This document shows positions 7,402 through 13,730 of a DNA stretch of 18,886 nt, one piece after another. The notes under the pieces are model-generated. The model was not told where the DNA came from. It did no database searches and was given only the letters and a program-made list of their open reading frames with translations. Source of the stretch: Erysipelotrichaceae bacterium (GTDB taxonomy: Bacteria; Bacillota_I; Bacilli_A; Erysipelotrichales; Erysipelotrichaceae); contig DOKQ01000102.1 in assembly GCA_003510215.1 (NCBI GenBank), positions 1-18,886 of the forward strand. The letters are read 5' to 3'. A program made the position numbers and the translations under genes. Each line of letters begins with the position of its first letter. Position 1 is the stretch's first letter.

Positions 7402-7441
7402 AAAAAACAACCCACCCTTGTTGGATGACCTGTGGTTTTTT
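7402..7441 (-). other. Leader hairpin before the TPR-like gene
   Basis: In the transcript of the 7486-7513 promoter, AAAAAACCAC (7441-7432) can pair with GTGG(G)TT(G)TTTTTT (7415-7402), leaving two bulged G. The T-rich right arm ends nine bases before the ribosome binding site. It resembles an attenuator or a weak terminator; the other strand would also give a hairpin followed by T. Confidence 0.4.
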
Positions 7442-7485
7442 CGCAAAAGATTAAACTTTAGACAAATAAAAACATCTCTACCCAT

Positions 7486-7513
7486 ATTATATGATAGAAA
7501 AAAAAGTTTGCAA
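7486..7513 (-). promoter_or_regulatory. Promoter of the TPR-like gene
   Basis: Minus-strand TTGCAA (7513-7508) and a perfect TATAAT (7491-7486) are separated by 16 bp. The predicted start is near 7479, giving a leader of almost 100 nt. Confidence 0.78.
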
Positions 7514-7565
7514 TACCTTTTTATCATTTGCTTCTAAACGGACAACAATACAATAACAATCTACC

Positions 7566-7589
7566 AAAAAAGGAGATGGTACTCCTTTT
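7566..7589 (-). terminator. Intrinsic terminator of the buk-GNAT operon
   Basis: Minus-strand 8-bp stem AAAAGGAG/CTCCTTTT with loop TACCAT, followed by TT. It begins eight bases after the GNAT stop codon. Confidence 0.88.
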
Positions 7590-7597
7590 AATAAAGA

Positions 7598-8113
7598 CTA
7601 AACAAATGAGTTAAAATCCGATTTAATCAATCGATAATCAATGCTATACTGCATGACACCCAACTGATCAGGCCAACTGCGTCGCTGATCCGACACTTGT
7701 TTGAACCCAAGCTTTTTGTAGGTAGCTTGAGCACGCAGATTGTTGACATTGGTATCCAGGATAATGGATTCGCACCCCTGCTCATCAAATAAATGCTGAA
7801 AAAGTAAAGATAAATAGATTTTGCCTAAGCCTTTATCCAAATAATCTGAATCACAGATTTTGATTCCGACTTCAGCCGTACTTTCATCCACCTTGCGTGC
7901 ACTCATTTCACCAATGGGCACATCATCATACTCAATGATGTATCTTGTGGAAGGTGACTTAGTAATTCGCTCAATGACTTCATCGATGGTTGTCTTGGAA
8001 CCAAGTGGCCACCCCGCATGCGCCATGATGGAACCATCATTCCACCACTCACACAGCTGTTTGGCATCTTCGATGGCTGCCAAACGAATCGAACAGTTCT
8101 GATATTTCATCAT
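7598..8113 (-). CDS. GNAT-family N-acetyltransferase (RimJ/RimL-like)
   Basis: 171 residues with the GNAT fold. SIRLAAIEDAKQLCEWWND (8-26) is the N-terminal strand-helix. YLDKGLGKIYLSLLF (91-105) is the acetyl-CoA pyrophosphate loop (motif A). DTNVNNLRAQATYKKLGF (120-137) is the conserved Asn and motif B region. It fits the Acetyltransf_3-type group that modifies protein N-termini, amino sugars or drugs; the substrate is not predictable. Its ATG overlaps the buk stop codon (GTATGATG), so the two are translationally coupled. A second ATG follows at once, leaving one residue of doubt in the start. Confidence 0.88.
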   Translation of the reverse strand: MMKYQNCSIRLAAIEDAKQLCEWWNDGSIMAHAGWPLGSKTTIDEVIERITKSPSTRYIIEYDDVPIGEMSARKVDESTAEVGIKICDSDYLDKGLGKIYLSLLFQHLFDEQGCESIILDTNVNNLRAQATYKKLGFKQVSDQRRSWPDQLGVMQYSIDYRLIKSDFNSFV

Positions 8114-9174
8114 ACGTAACTTTGTGCCTCTTCTTCATTGCGTAGAAAGCGAAGTGCTCCCTGGGCCAATGCATACAACTCATCTTCACCCGGATAGACG
8201 GTGATATCCGCAATAAACTCAACCCGACGCTTGATTTGAGCTACGATATAGTCATTATATGCCAAACCACCAGTCAGAATAATCTGATCCACTTTGCCAC
8301 GCAGCACGGTAGCCATCGATCCGATTTCCTTGGCAACCTGATAGCACATTGCATCAATCACCCGTTTTGATTCATCACTGGTGCTGAAGGATTCAATGAC
8401 CTGCTGAACATTGTTTGTCTGTAAGTAGGAAACCATGCCACCTTGTCCAATGATTTGCTTCTTTACCTGCTCAATATCACCCTTAAACATTTGGACAAGT
8501 TCCAGTACTCCAATGGAAGTTAGTGAGCCTGCACGTTCCGGTGAGAACGGACCTTCCCCATCCAATGCATTGTTCACATCCACAACCTGACCATACTTAT
8601 GGGCACCTACGGAAATGCCACCACCCATATGGGCAACCACTAGACGCAATTTATTGACATCCTGATTGGTCTCTTTAGCATATTGACGGGCCATCTGTTT
8701 CTGATTGAGTGCATGGAAAACCGAACGGCGGGAAATTAGTTTATGGCCACTGTATCGTGCCAAAACACTCAACTCATCTGTGATCGGTGCATCCACAAAA
8801 ATCACCGGCTTTTGATATTCCTTACCCCACTCATAGCCGATTAGATTGCCAACATTGGTCACATGGGTACCATATCGTTCATCCAAAATATCATTCACAA
8901 CTTCACTGCTTACGGTATATATGCCACCGGGTAGTGGTTTCACAACACCACCACGAACACAGATGCAATCTAAATCTTTGATTGAAACACCCAAACTCAA
9001 GATCCACTCTTCCATTCGCTGTTTACGGAACTGTTTCTGATCCAATACGCGATTGAATCGACCAATTTCCTCACTGCTATGACGCAACGTCGTTGAAAAC
9101 GCACAGGTATCATCATGATAGATCGCTGCCTTCGTTGATGTTGACCCTAAATTTGTGACAAGAATTTTAAACAT
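8110..9174 (-). CDS. buk: Butyrate kinase
   Basis: 354 residues, the usual length. Acetokinase-family motifs are present: TNLGSTSTK (7-15) for phosphate binding, VRGG (73-76) with Arg74, APITDELS (129-136), and AHMGGGISVG (181-190) with the conserved His182, followed by VDVNNALDGEGPFSPERAG. It interconverts butyryl phosphate plus ADP with butyrate plus ATP. Branched-chain acyl phosphates are also used by some members. The usual partner, phosphotransbutyrylase (ptb), is not next to it: the upstream gene is a divergent lipoprotein. ATG 9174 has an AGGAGG site six bases upstream. It is first in an operon with the GNAT gene. Confidence 0.93.
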   Translation of the reverse strand: MFKILVTNLGSTSTKAAIYHDDTCAFSTTLRHSSEEIGRFNRVLDQKQFRKQRMEEWILSLGVSIKDLDCICVRGGVVKPLPGGIYTVSSEVVNDILDERYGTHVTNVGNLIGYEWGKEYQKPVIFVDAPITDELSVLARYSGHKLISRRSVFHALNQKQMARQYAKETNQDVNKLRLVVAHMGGGISVGAHKYGQVVDVNNALDGEGPFSPERAGSLTSIGVLELVQMFKGDIEQVKKQIIGQGGMVSYLQTNNVQQVIESFSTSDESKRVIDAMCYQVAKEIGSMATVLRGKVDQIILTGGLAYNDYIVAQIKRRVEFIADITVYPGEDELYALAQGALRFLRNEEEAQSYV

Positions 9175-9207
9175 ACGTATCCTCCTATTGTATCCGCTTA
9201 CACCCCT

Positions 9208-9216
9208 ATTCTATCA
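9208..9216 (-). promoter_or_regulatory. Candidate extended -10 promoter of buk
   Basis: TAGAAT (9213-9208) is preceded by TGA on the minus strand, an extended -10 element. No good -35 is visible. Confidence 0.45.
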
Positions 9217-9239
9217 TAACCAACGCAACTTTTGATAGG

Positions 9240-9261
9240 CTTTGACAAGAAACTGTCAAAG
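9240..9261. promoter_or_regulatory. Operator-like inverted repeat on the lipoprotein promoter
   Basis: CTTTGACA (9240-9247) and TGTCAAAG (9254-9261) form perfect 8-bp arms around a 6-bp spacer. The left arm contains the whole -35 TTGACA, so a bound protein would block RNA polymerase. The regulator is unknown. Confidence 0.55.
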
Positions 9262-9270
9262 GATTATACT
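9242..9270 (+). promoter_or_regulatory. Promoter of the small lipoprotein gene
   Basis: Consensus -35 TTGACA (9242-9247), 17-bp spacer and TATACT (9265-9270). The expected start is near 9277, about 15 bases before the ATG. Confidence 0.85.
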
Positions 9271-9291
9271 TGCTTTAAAGGAAGTGATTCT

Positions 9292-9768
9292 ATGAATATT
9301 CGAGCACGAGCAAAGAAATTATCACTAATTCTATCTCTTTGTTTCCTCATGTTTAGCTGCACTAAAACGCCAACAACCATCATAGACATCCCAGATCATG
9401 CAACTGATATCTACGTGCATGAATATCGCCCACTGGTTTCCAGTTATCGACCGGAAGCTCACTATCATACAAACACGAAAGAGGATATCGATCTTCTTCT
9501 TAACCACCTAAAAAAACAGCAAACGTATTCAGAAGAAATCACCTCAGAGATGCTTGTTAGTGATTTCCATGCATTTGATGTTCAAATCATCATTCATTCA
9601 ACTGAATGCCCATACAATCAGTGCTTTCTGGTCGCCAGATTTCTTGACAATGGGACGATACTCCTTGTATCACCGGATCCCATGGACCAAGCTACTTACC
9701 CAGCCGCAATTATAGAAAAGCAGAATGCCAGGGATGTCATTTCTAGGTTCAAAAAATCCACCCCTTGA
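9292..9768 (+). CDS. Small putative lipoprotein of unknown function
   Basis: 158 residues. The start ATG 9292 lies downstream of a strong promoter with an AAAGGAAGT ribosome binding site; an in-frame extension upstream to 9232 would begin before the promoter. The N-terminus is basic (MNIRARAKKL), then hydrophobic (SLILSLCFLMFS) to Cys23, which looks like a type II signal peptide, although the MFSC lipobox is not ideal. The mature part has no motif I recognise; TECPYNQCF near 104-112 has two cysteines that might pair. It is one of only two plus-strand genes in the window. The last codons form the left arm of a two-way terminator shared with higA. Confidence 0.65.
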   Translation: MNIRARAKKLSLILSLCFLMFSCTKTPTTIIDIPDHATDIYVHEYRPLVSSYRPEAHYHTNTKEDIDLLLNHLKKQQTYSEEITSEMLVSDFHAFDVQIIIHSTECPYNQCFLVARFLDNGTILLVSPDPMDQATYPAAIIEKQNARDVISRFKKSTP

Positions 9769-9779
9769 GGTGGATTTTT
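9751..9779. terminator. Bidirectional terminator between the lipoprotein gene and higA (repeat copy 1)
   Basis: AAAAATCCACC (9752-9762) and GGTGGATTTTT (9769-9779) form an 11-bp stem with a 6-base loop. T runs occur on both strands, so it serves the plus-strand lipoprotein gene and the minus-strand higBA. It is nearly identical to the hairpin at 10526-10554. Confidence 0.93.
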
Positions 9780-10068
9780 ACTCTTTGCGATCAGAAATCG
9801 TGAGGACAATCTTCTTATTTAATCCGGCAGCATATCGAATGAGCGTTTCGATCGTTGGTGAGTGTTTCCTATGTTCAAATCTGGAAATATTACTTTTGGG
9901 AATCCCAATCCGTTTTGAAAGCTCGTCCAAAGTCAGTTGCTCAGTTAAGCGAATCTGGACTAACTGTTCGATTAACTGATATTCAAGGCTCAAAGCTTCA
10001 TACTCCTGTTTAACCAAGGAATCTGTCAATAGACGTTGTCGCACATTTACAAGTTTTTCATTTTCCAT
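9778..10068 (-). CDS. HigA-like antitoxin, XRE-family helix-turn-helix
   Basis: 96 residues from ATG 10068. The C-terminal half is an XRE domain: LTLDELSKRIGIPKSNISRFE (45-65) is the helix-turn-helix. The N-terminal half is charged and helical, probably the toxin-binding part. An alternative GTG at 10080 has only one base between it and AAGGAG, too little, while ATG 10068 has 13, so the start is slightly uncertain. The gene overlaps the toxin gene by 11 bp (ATGGAAAATGA). It is expected to neutralise HigB and to repress the operon through a promoter palindrome. The toxin-first order is typical of higBA. Confidence 0.88.
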   Translation of the reverse strand: MENEKLVNVRQRLLTDSLVKQEYEALSLEYQLIEQLVQIRLTEQLTLDELSKRIGIPKSNISRFEHRKHSPTIETLIRYAAGLNKKIVLTISDRKE

Positions 10069-10417
10069 AACGATATTCACACTCCTTCTTATAGTGAAAT
10101 GCCAAATCTATTTCTTTACGGGGAGTCTTCGACTGCTTCTTCACAAATCCATGTAGTAACACTATTCTTTTCTGTGAGCTAAAGATAAAAAAAATCCGAA
10201 CATGATGGTTCCCTTGAATACTACGTAGTTCAAACATCGAACCTCGAGTATCCTTCAACTTCTTAACATATGGTTCTCTCAGATTTATACCAAATCTCTC
10301 AAGTAAGTCCAGATCTCTTAAAACTTTTGCCTTTAGTTTGGGATATGTTAAGGACTCAAGCAGATGTTCAACCGGACATTGACCAGAACTAGAAACAAAC
10401 AACTCAACATTCCACAA
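10058..10417 (-). CDS. HigB-like toxin, RelE superfamily (phage Gp49-like family)
   Basis: 119 residues. The core ELRSIQGNHHVRIFFIFS (63-80) and IVLLHGFVKKQSKTPRKEI (85-103) match the Gp49-like HigB toxins, which cleave mRNA at the ribosome. The N-terminus MWNVELF is normal for the family, but its start codon is TTG (10417): no in-frame ATG exists before residue 61, and a stop codon lies four codons upstream. The good AAAGGAGG at 10454-10447 is 29 bases away and instead precedes a 10-codon ORF in another frame. Toxin synthesis may therefore be deliberately weak, or an indel has separated it from its original ATG. The antitoxin gene follows directly. Confidence 0.85.
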   Translation of the reverse strand: MWNVELFVSSSGQCPVEHLLESLTYPKLKAKVLRDLDLLERFGINLREPYVKKLKDTRGSMFELRSIQGNHHVRIFFIFSSQKRIVLLHGFVKKQSKTPRKEIDLAFHYKKECEYRYGK

Positions 10418-10428
10418 GAGAAATGAAT

Positions 10429-10446
10429 GTTATCATATTTGATAAC
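10429..10446. promoter_or_regulatory. Palindrome at the higBA transcription start, probable HigA operator
   Basis: GTTATCA (10429-10435) and TGATAAC (10440-10446) are perfect 7-bp arms around TATT. It lies immediately downstream of the -10, over the expected start, where an autorepressing antitoxin would bind. In RNA it could also fold over the ATG at 10436. Confidence 0.6.
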
Positions 10447-10454
10447 CCTCCTTT

Positions 10455-10483
10455 ATTCTACACAATTATGCACATCAATACAA
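10455..10483 (-). promoter_or_regulatory. Promoter of higBA
   Basis: Minus-strand TTGTAT (10483-10478) and TAGAAT (10460-10455) are 17 bp apart. The predicted start is near 10448, so the AAAGGAGG directly after the -10 may be only partly transcribed. Confidence 0.7.
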
Positions 10484-10524
10484 GTGTATTAACTCTATTA
10501 CCCATAAAATCTATTTTCCCCTTG

Positions 10525-10554
10525 AAAAAAATCCACCCCGTGAGGTGGATTCTT
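10525..10554 (-). terminator. Terminator of pflBA (repeat copy 2)
   Basis: AATCCACC/GGTGGATT stem (10530-10551) with a 6-base loop, followed on the minus strand by a run of T, begins at the pflA stop. Bases 10526-10554 match 9751-9779 at 27 of 29 positions. Confidence 0.9.
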
Positions 10555-11283
10555 CTATGCAGATAAACGTAGTAAATCGAGATGAGACTGAAGTTTTTGC
10601 ACCACATCCTTTTCAAGAGCTTTGACACCCTCAAGTGGATACGGTTCATTCATTTTCTCATACTTGGTATTGCCAAGGGTATGATAGGGCAGTAATTCGA
10701 CCCGCTCAACCCTTGGAATATCCTTAATCAGCTCATAGAGTTTTTCAATATGTTCAATCGAATCATTGATATTGGGAACCACCACATGACGTAGCCACAT
10801 TGGCTTACTCATTGCAATGGCAGTTTCAAGAAACTTGGTTGCGGTTGATGCCTTACGCTGCGTCAATCGATAGTAGTTTTCCTCATCGACCCCTTTGATA
10901 TCCAGCAGAATTAAGTCTGTGTAGGATAGTACCTCTTCAAAAGCATCCGGATTCCCTACACCGGCTGTATCCAGGACCGTGTGGATCCCTTCGTCTTTGC
11001 ATGCCTTAAGCATCTGAATTAGAAAATCGGATTGAGAAAGTGGTTCGCCACCACAGAAGGAAACGCCTCCCCCGTTTTTAAAGTACGGTTTCATTTTGCG
11101 CAATCGACTCATTAACTGCTCAACCGTATACTCACTGGCTCCCTGTGTTGTCCACATGTCGGGATTGTGACAGTATAGGCAGCGAAGTGTGCAGCCCGCA
11201 AGGAAGACAACCGTACGTATACCTGGTCCATCTGCCGTTGCGAACGTTTCAATTTTACTAACGTAACCCTTAGACTGCATCAT
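10555..11283 (-). CDS. pflA: Pyruvate formate-lyase activating enzyme (radical SAM)
   Basis: 242 residues, normal for PflA. The radical SAM cluster motif CTLRCLYC gives Cys31, Cys35 and Cys38, followed by HNPD. GGGVSFCGGEP (71-81) is the SAM-binding GGE region. The enzyme uses a 4Fe-4S cluster and AdoMet to put the glycyl radical on PflB under anaerobic conditions. The start overlaps the end of pflB by 14 bp with two adjacent ATG codons (11283 or 11280) and no clear ribosome binding site, so translation is probably coupled to pflB. A terminator follows immediately. Confidence 0.96.
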   Translation of the reverse strand: MMQSKGYVSKIETFATADGPGIRTVVFLAGCTLRCLYCHNPDMWTTQGASEYTVEQLMSRLRKMKPYFKNGGGVSFCGGEPLSQSDFLIQMLKACKDEGIHTVLDTAGVGNPDAFEEVLSYTDLILLDIKGVDEENYYRLTQRKASTATKFLETAIAMSKPMWLRHVVVPNINDSIEHIEKLYELIKDIPRVERVELLPYHTLGNTKYEKMNEPYPLEGVKALEKDVVQKLQSHLDLLRLSA

Positions 11284-13492
11284 GGAAGGTACGTGAGATG
11301 ACTTCTTTCTTCTGAGCTAATGTCAAACGAGCGAAGTGCACCGCATAACCCGACACACGAATGGTTAAATGAGGGTATTTTTCCGGATGTTCCATCGCAT
11401 CCATCAGTTTGTTACGATCAAGCACGTTCACATTTAAGTGATGCGCATTTTGACCGAAGTAGCCATCCATCAGATTCACCGTATTGGCAATCTGATCTTC
11501 CTTGGTTTTACCCAAAGCCGTTGGAATGATGGAGAAAGTGTTACTGACACCATCCAAACAGACTTCATTGTATGGAATCTTGGCGACGGAGTTGAGTGAA
11601 GCCAAAGCTCCCGAACGATCACGACCATGCATTGGGTTTGCGCCAGGCGCAAAGGCTTCCCCATATTTGCGACCATCCGGTGTTGACCCGGTTTTCTTAC
11701 CATACACCACATTGGATGTAATGGTCAAAACGGATAATGTATGTTTTGCATTGCGGTACAATGCATGAGATTTCAGGTAACGTGAGAAACGGGTAACCAC
11801 ATCGACCGCAAAATCATCGGCACGATCATCGTCGTTTCCATAGCATGGAAACTCACCATCAATCACAAAATCCGTGGTTAATCCCTGTTCGTTACGCACT
11901 GGCTTGACAGATGCGTGTTTTATCGCACTTAAACTATCCGCCACAACGCTCAATCCGGCGACCCCAAAGGCCATCAAACGTTCAACAGAGGTATCATGCA
12001 GTGCCAACTGACTTGACTCATAGGCATATTTATCATGCATGTAATGAATGACATTCATCGTCTCAACATACAGTTTCGCAGTTTTCTGAAGTACTAAATC
12101 AAAGCGTTTCATCACGGTATTAAAATCAAGAACCTCTGCTGCATCCTGCTCGATATCCGCAAACATCACTTTGCCACTCAGTTCATCTTTTCCCCCATTG
12201 ATAGCCAAGAGCAAGGCTTTAGCAAGGTTGACACGGGCACCAAAGTATTGCATCTGCTTGCCAATGCTCATGGCACTGACACAGCAGGAAATCCCATAGT
12301 CACTTCCGAAAATTGGACGCATCAGATCATCATTTTCATACTGAATCGCACCTGTATCAATGGACATCTTCGCACAATATTTCTTAAAGGCTTCAGGCAG
12401 AGCCTCACTCCAGAGAATGGTCATATTCGGCTCGGGTGCAGGACCTAAATTAGTTAATGTATGTAAATAGCGGAAGCTGTTTTTTGTGACCAGATTTTGA
12501 CCGTTAACACCGACTCCACCAATGGACTCGGTGACCCAGGTTGGATCTCCCGCAAACAACTCATCGTATTCCGGTGTGCGCAAATGACGTACCAAACGAA
12601 GTTTCATGACAAACTGATCAATCAGCTCCTGAGCCTGATACTCGGTTAAAACGCCATCATGTAAATCACGTTCGATATAAATATCCAAGAAGGTTGATGT
12701 GCGTCCAAGGGACATCGCAGCCCCATTGTTTTGCTTTACAGCCGCAAGATAGGCAAAGTACAACCATTGGATGGCTTGCTGGGCATTTAACGCCGGTTGA
12801 CTGATATCAAATCCATAGCTGGCAGCCATCGCTTTGGTATCGACTAAAGCCCGAATCTGCTCACTGACTTCTTCACGAAGGCGGATGTGCTCTTCACTGC
12901 TCACCGCTATGTTAGCCAAGTCTGCTTTCTTTTGCTCGATCAGATAGTCAATACCATAAAGAGCGACTCGACGGTAATCACCGATGATACGGCCACGACC
13001 ATAGGCATCTGGTAACCCAGTCAAAAGTCCAGTCGAGCGTGCGGTACGCATATCTTTGGTATAGGCATCGAAGACACCCTGATTATGAGTTTTTGACCAA
13101 TCCTCAAACGCAATTTTCAGCGTTTGCGGCATCGGGCGACGGTAGGTATCCAAAATGGATTCAACCAGACGAATTCCACCGTAAGGATTAATGATGCGTT
13201 TTAACGGTGCATCGCTTTGCAACCCCACAATGACTTCATTTTGCTTCTCAATATACCCCGGTTTAAAATGATTGACCCCGGAAATATGTTCCATATCAAT
13301 GTCCAAAACACCGAGTTTAATTTCCTCGGCCAGTAGTTCTTCACATTGTTTCCATAAGTTAGCGGTTTTATCTGAAATCTTTTCTAAGAAGGACTCGTCC
13401 CCTTCGTAAGATGTTACGTTTTGTACAATAAAATCTTCCACGTTGATGCCATGTTGCCACGCACCTGACTTAAAATTCTTCCAAGCTTCCAT
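11270..13492 (-). CDS. pflB: Pyruvate formate-lyase (formate C-acetyltransferase)
   Basis: 740 residues, close to the 760 of the E. coli enzyme. The catalytic Cys403-Cys404 pair is in YGISCCVSAMS. The radical glycine, Gly715, is in RVSGYAVHF near the C-terminus, and the end ISRTFHDAV is typical. It splits pyruvate with CoA into acetyl-CoA and formate, the main anaerobic route from pyruvate, and could feed acetyl-CoA toward the butyrate pathway implied by buk. ATG 13492 has AGGAGG seven bases upstream. The upstream region holds a Rex/Crp-Fnr-like palindrome, a terminator and a strong distal promoter, which suggests layered control by redox or energy state. Confidence 0.97.
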   Translation of the reverse strand: MEAWKNFKSGAWQHGINVEDFIVQNVTSYEGDESFLEKISDKTANLWKQCEELLAEEIKLGVLDIDMEHISGVNHFKPGYIEKQNEVIVGLQSDAPLKRIINPYGGIRLVESILDTYRRPMPQTLKIAFEDWSKTHNQGVFDAYTKDMRTARSTGLLTGLPDAYGRGRIIGDYRRVALYGIDYLIEQKKADLANIAVSSEEHIRLREEVSEQIRALVDTKAMAASYGFDISQPALNAQQAIQWLYFAYLAAVKQNNGAAMSLGRTSTFLDIYIERDLHDGVLTEYQAQELIDQFVMKLRLVRHLRTPEYDELFAGDPTWVTESIGGVGVNGQNLVTKNSFRYLHTLTNLGPAPEPNMTILWSEALPEAFKKYCAKMSIDTGAIQYENDDLMRPIFGSDYGISCCVSAMSIGKQMQYFGARVNLAKALLLAINGGKDELSGKVMFADIEQDAAEVLDFNTVMKRFDLVLQKTAKLYVETMNVIHYMHDKYAYESSQLALHDTSVERLMAFGVAGLSVVADSLSAIKHASVKPVRNEQGLTTDFVIDGEFPCYGNDDDRADDFAVDVVTRFSRYLKSHALYRNAKHTLSVLTITSNVVYGKKTGSTPDGRKYGEAFAPGANPMHGRDRSGALASLNSVAKIPYNEVCLDGVSNTFSIIPTALGKTKEDQIANTVNLMDGYFGQNAHHLNVNVLDRNKLMDAMEHPEKYPHLTIRVSGYAVHFARLTLAQKKEVISRTFHDAV

Positions 13493-13516
13493 AATGTACC
13501 TCCTGTGTTCAACCCC

Positions 13517-13525
13517 ATCGTATCA
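13517..13525 (-). promoter_or_regulatory. Weak candidate proximal promoter of pflB
   Basis: Minus-strand TACGAT (13522-13517) is preceded by TGA, an extended -10 form, but there is no good -35. A rival is TTGAAA (13572-13567) with TGCTAT (13548-13543) at an 18-bp spacing. Neither is convincing. Confidence 0.3.
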
Positions 13526-13589
13526 TGAGTTTGTCGCAACACATAGCAATATCATCATGGTAGCGTTTTCAACTTTTCAGTGTAGATGT

Positions 13590-13613
13590 ATTTTGTGACA
13601 ATCATCACAAAAT
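13590..13613. promoter_or_regulatory. Rex- or Crp/Fnr-type palindrome upstream of pflB
   Basis: Perfect 9-bp arms, ATTTTGTGA and TCACAAAAT, around a 6-bp spacer contain TTGTGA-N6-TCACAA. That fits the Rex (NADH/NAD-sensing repressor) box and also the TGTGA-N6-TCACA site of Crp/Fnr-family regulators. Both families are known to control pfl in Bacillota, and the sequence cannot decide between them. Confidence 0.75.
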
Positions 13614-13624
13614 CTTTTTTTGGC

Positions 13625-13658
13625 ATAAAGAAAACCCAGGCGATGATTTGCCTGGGTT
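13625..13658 (-). terminator. Intrinsic terminator between the ABC operon and pflB
   Basis: Minus-strand 8-bp stem AACCCAGG/CCTGGGTT with a 10-base loop, followed by TTCTTTA. It can end the ABC transcript (73 bp past its last stop) and also any transcript from the promoter at 13693-13721. Confidence 0.88.
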
Positions 13659-13686
13659 ACTCCCTCGTTGTATAGAACCTCATCCA
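13626..13686 (-). ncRNA. Candidate ~60-nt small RNA or attenuated pflB leader
   Basis: The interval between the predicted start of the 13693-13721 promoter and the 13625-13658 terminator contains no ORF with a ribosome binding site. The 5' part carries GATGA (near 13681-13677), which could pair with TCATC in the terminator loop. I do not recognise a known RNA family. It could be an independent small RNA or the attenuated leader of pflB. Confidence 0.35.
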
Positions 13687-13692
13687 CGTTTA

Positions 13693-13721
13693 ATTCTAAG
13701 TAACTGCATGGGTGTTGTCAA
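13693..13721 (-). promoter_or_regulatory. Near-consensus promoter upstream of the pflB leader
   Basis: Minus-strand TTGACA (13721-13716), 17-bp spacer and TAGAAT (13698-13693). It starts 10 bp after the ABC permease stop and has one of the best matches to the sigma-A consensus in the window. Confidence 0.72.
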
Positions 13722-13730
13722 CCCCTTTTT

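Noticed and set aside
7402..7425. AAGGGTGG in the TPR-gene leader, resembling the T-box core
   Set aside because: The following ACCGCG part is absent, the leader is under 100 nt and the gene is not an amino-acid or tRNA-synthetase gene.
9232..9291. Upstream start for the lipoprotein gene
   Set aside because: It lies before the -35 element and would bury the signal peptide.
13655..13686. GAGGTTCTA in the candidate RNA before pflB, resembling a preQ1-I riboswitch start
   Set aside because: The downstream strand needed to pair with GAGG (CCTC) and the A-rich tail are missing, and pflB is not a queuosine gene.
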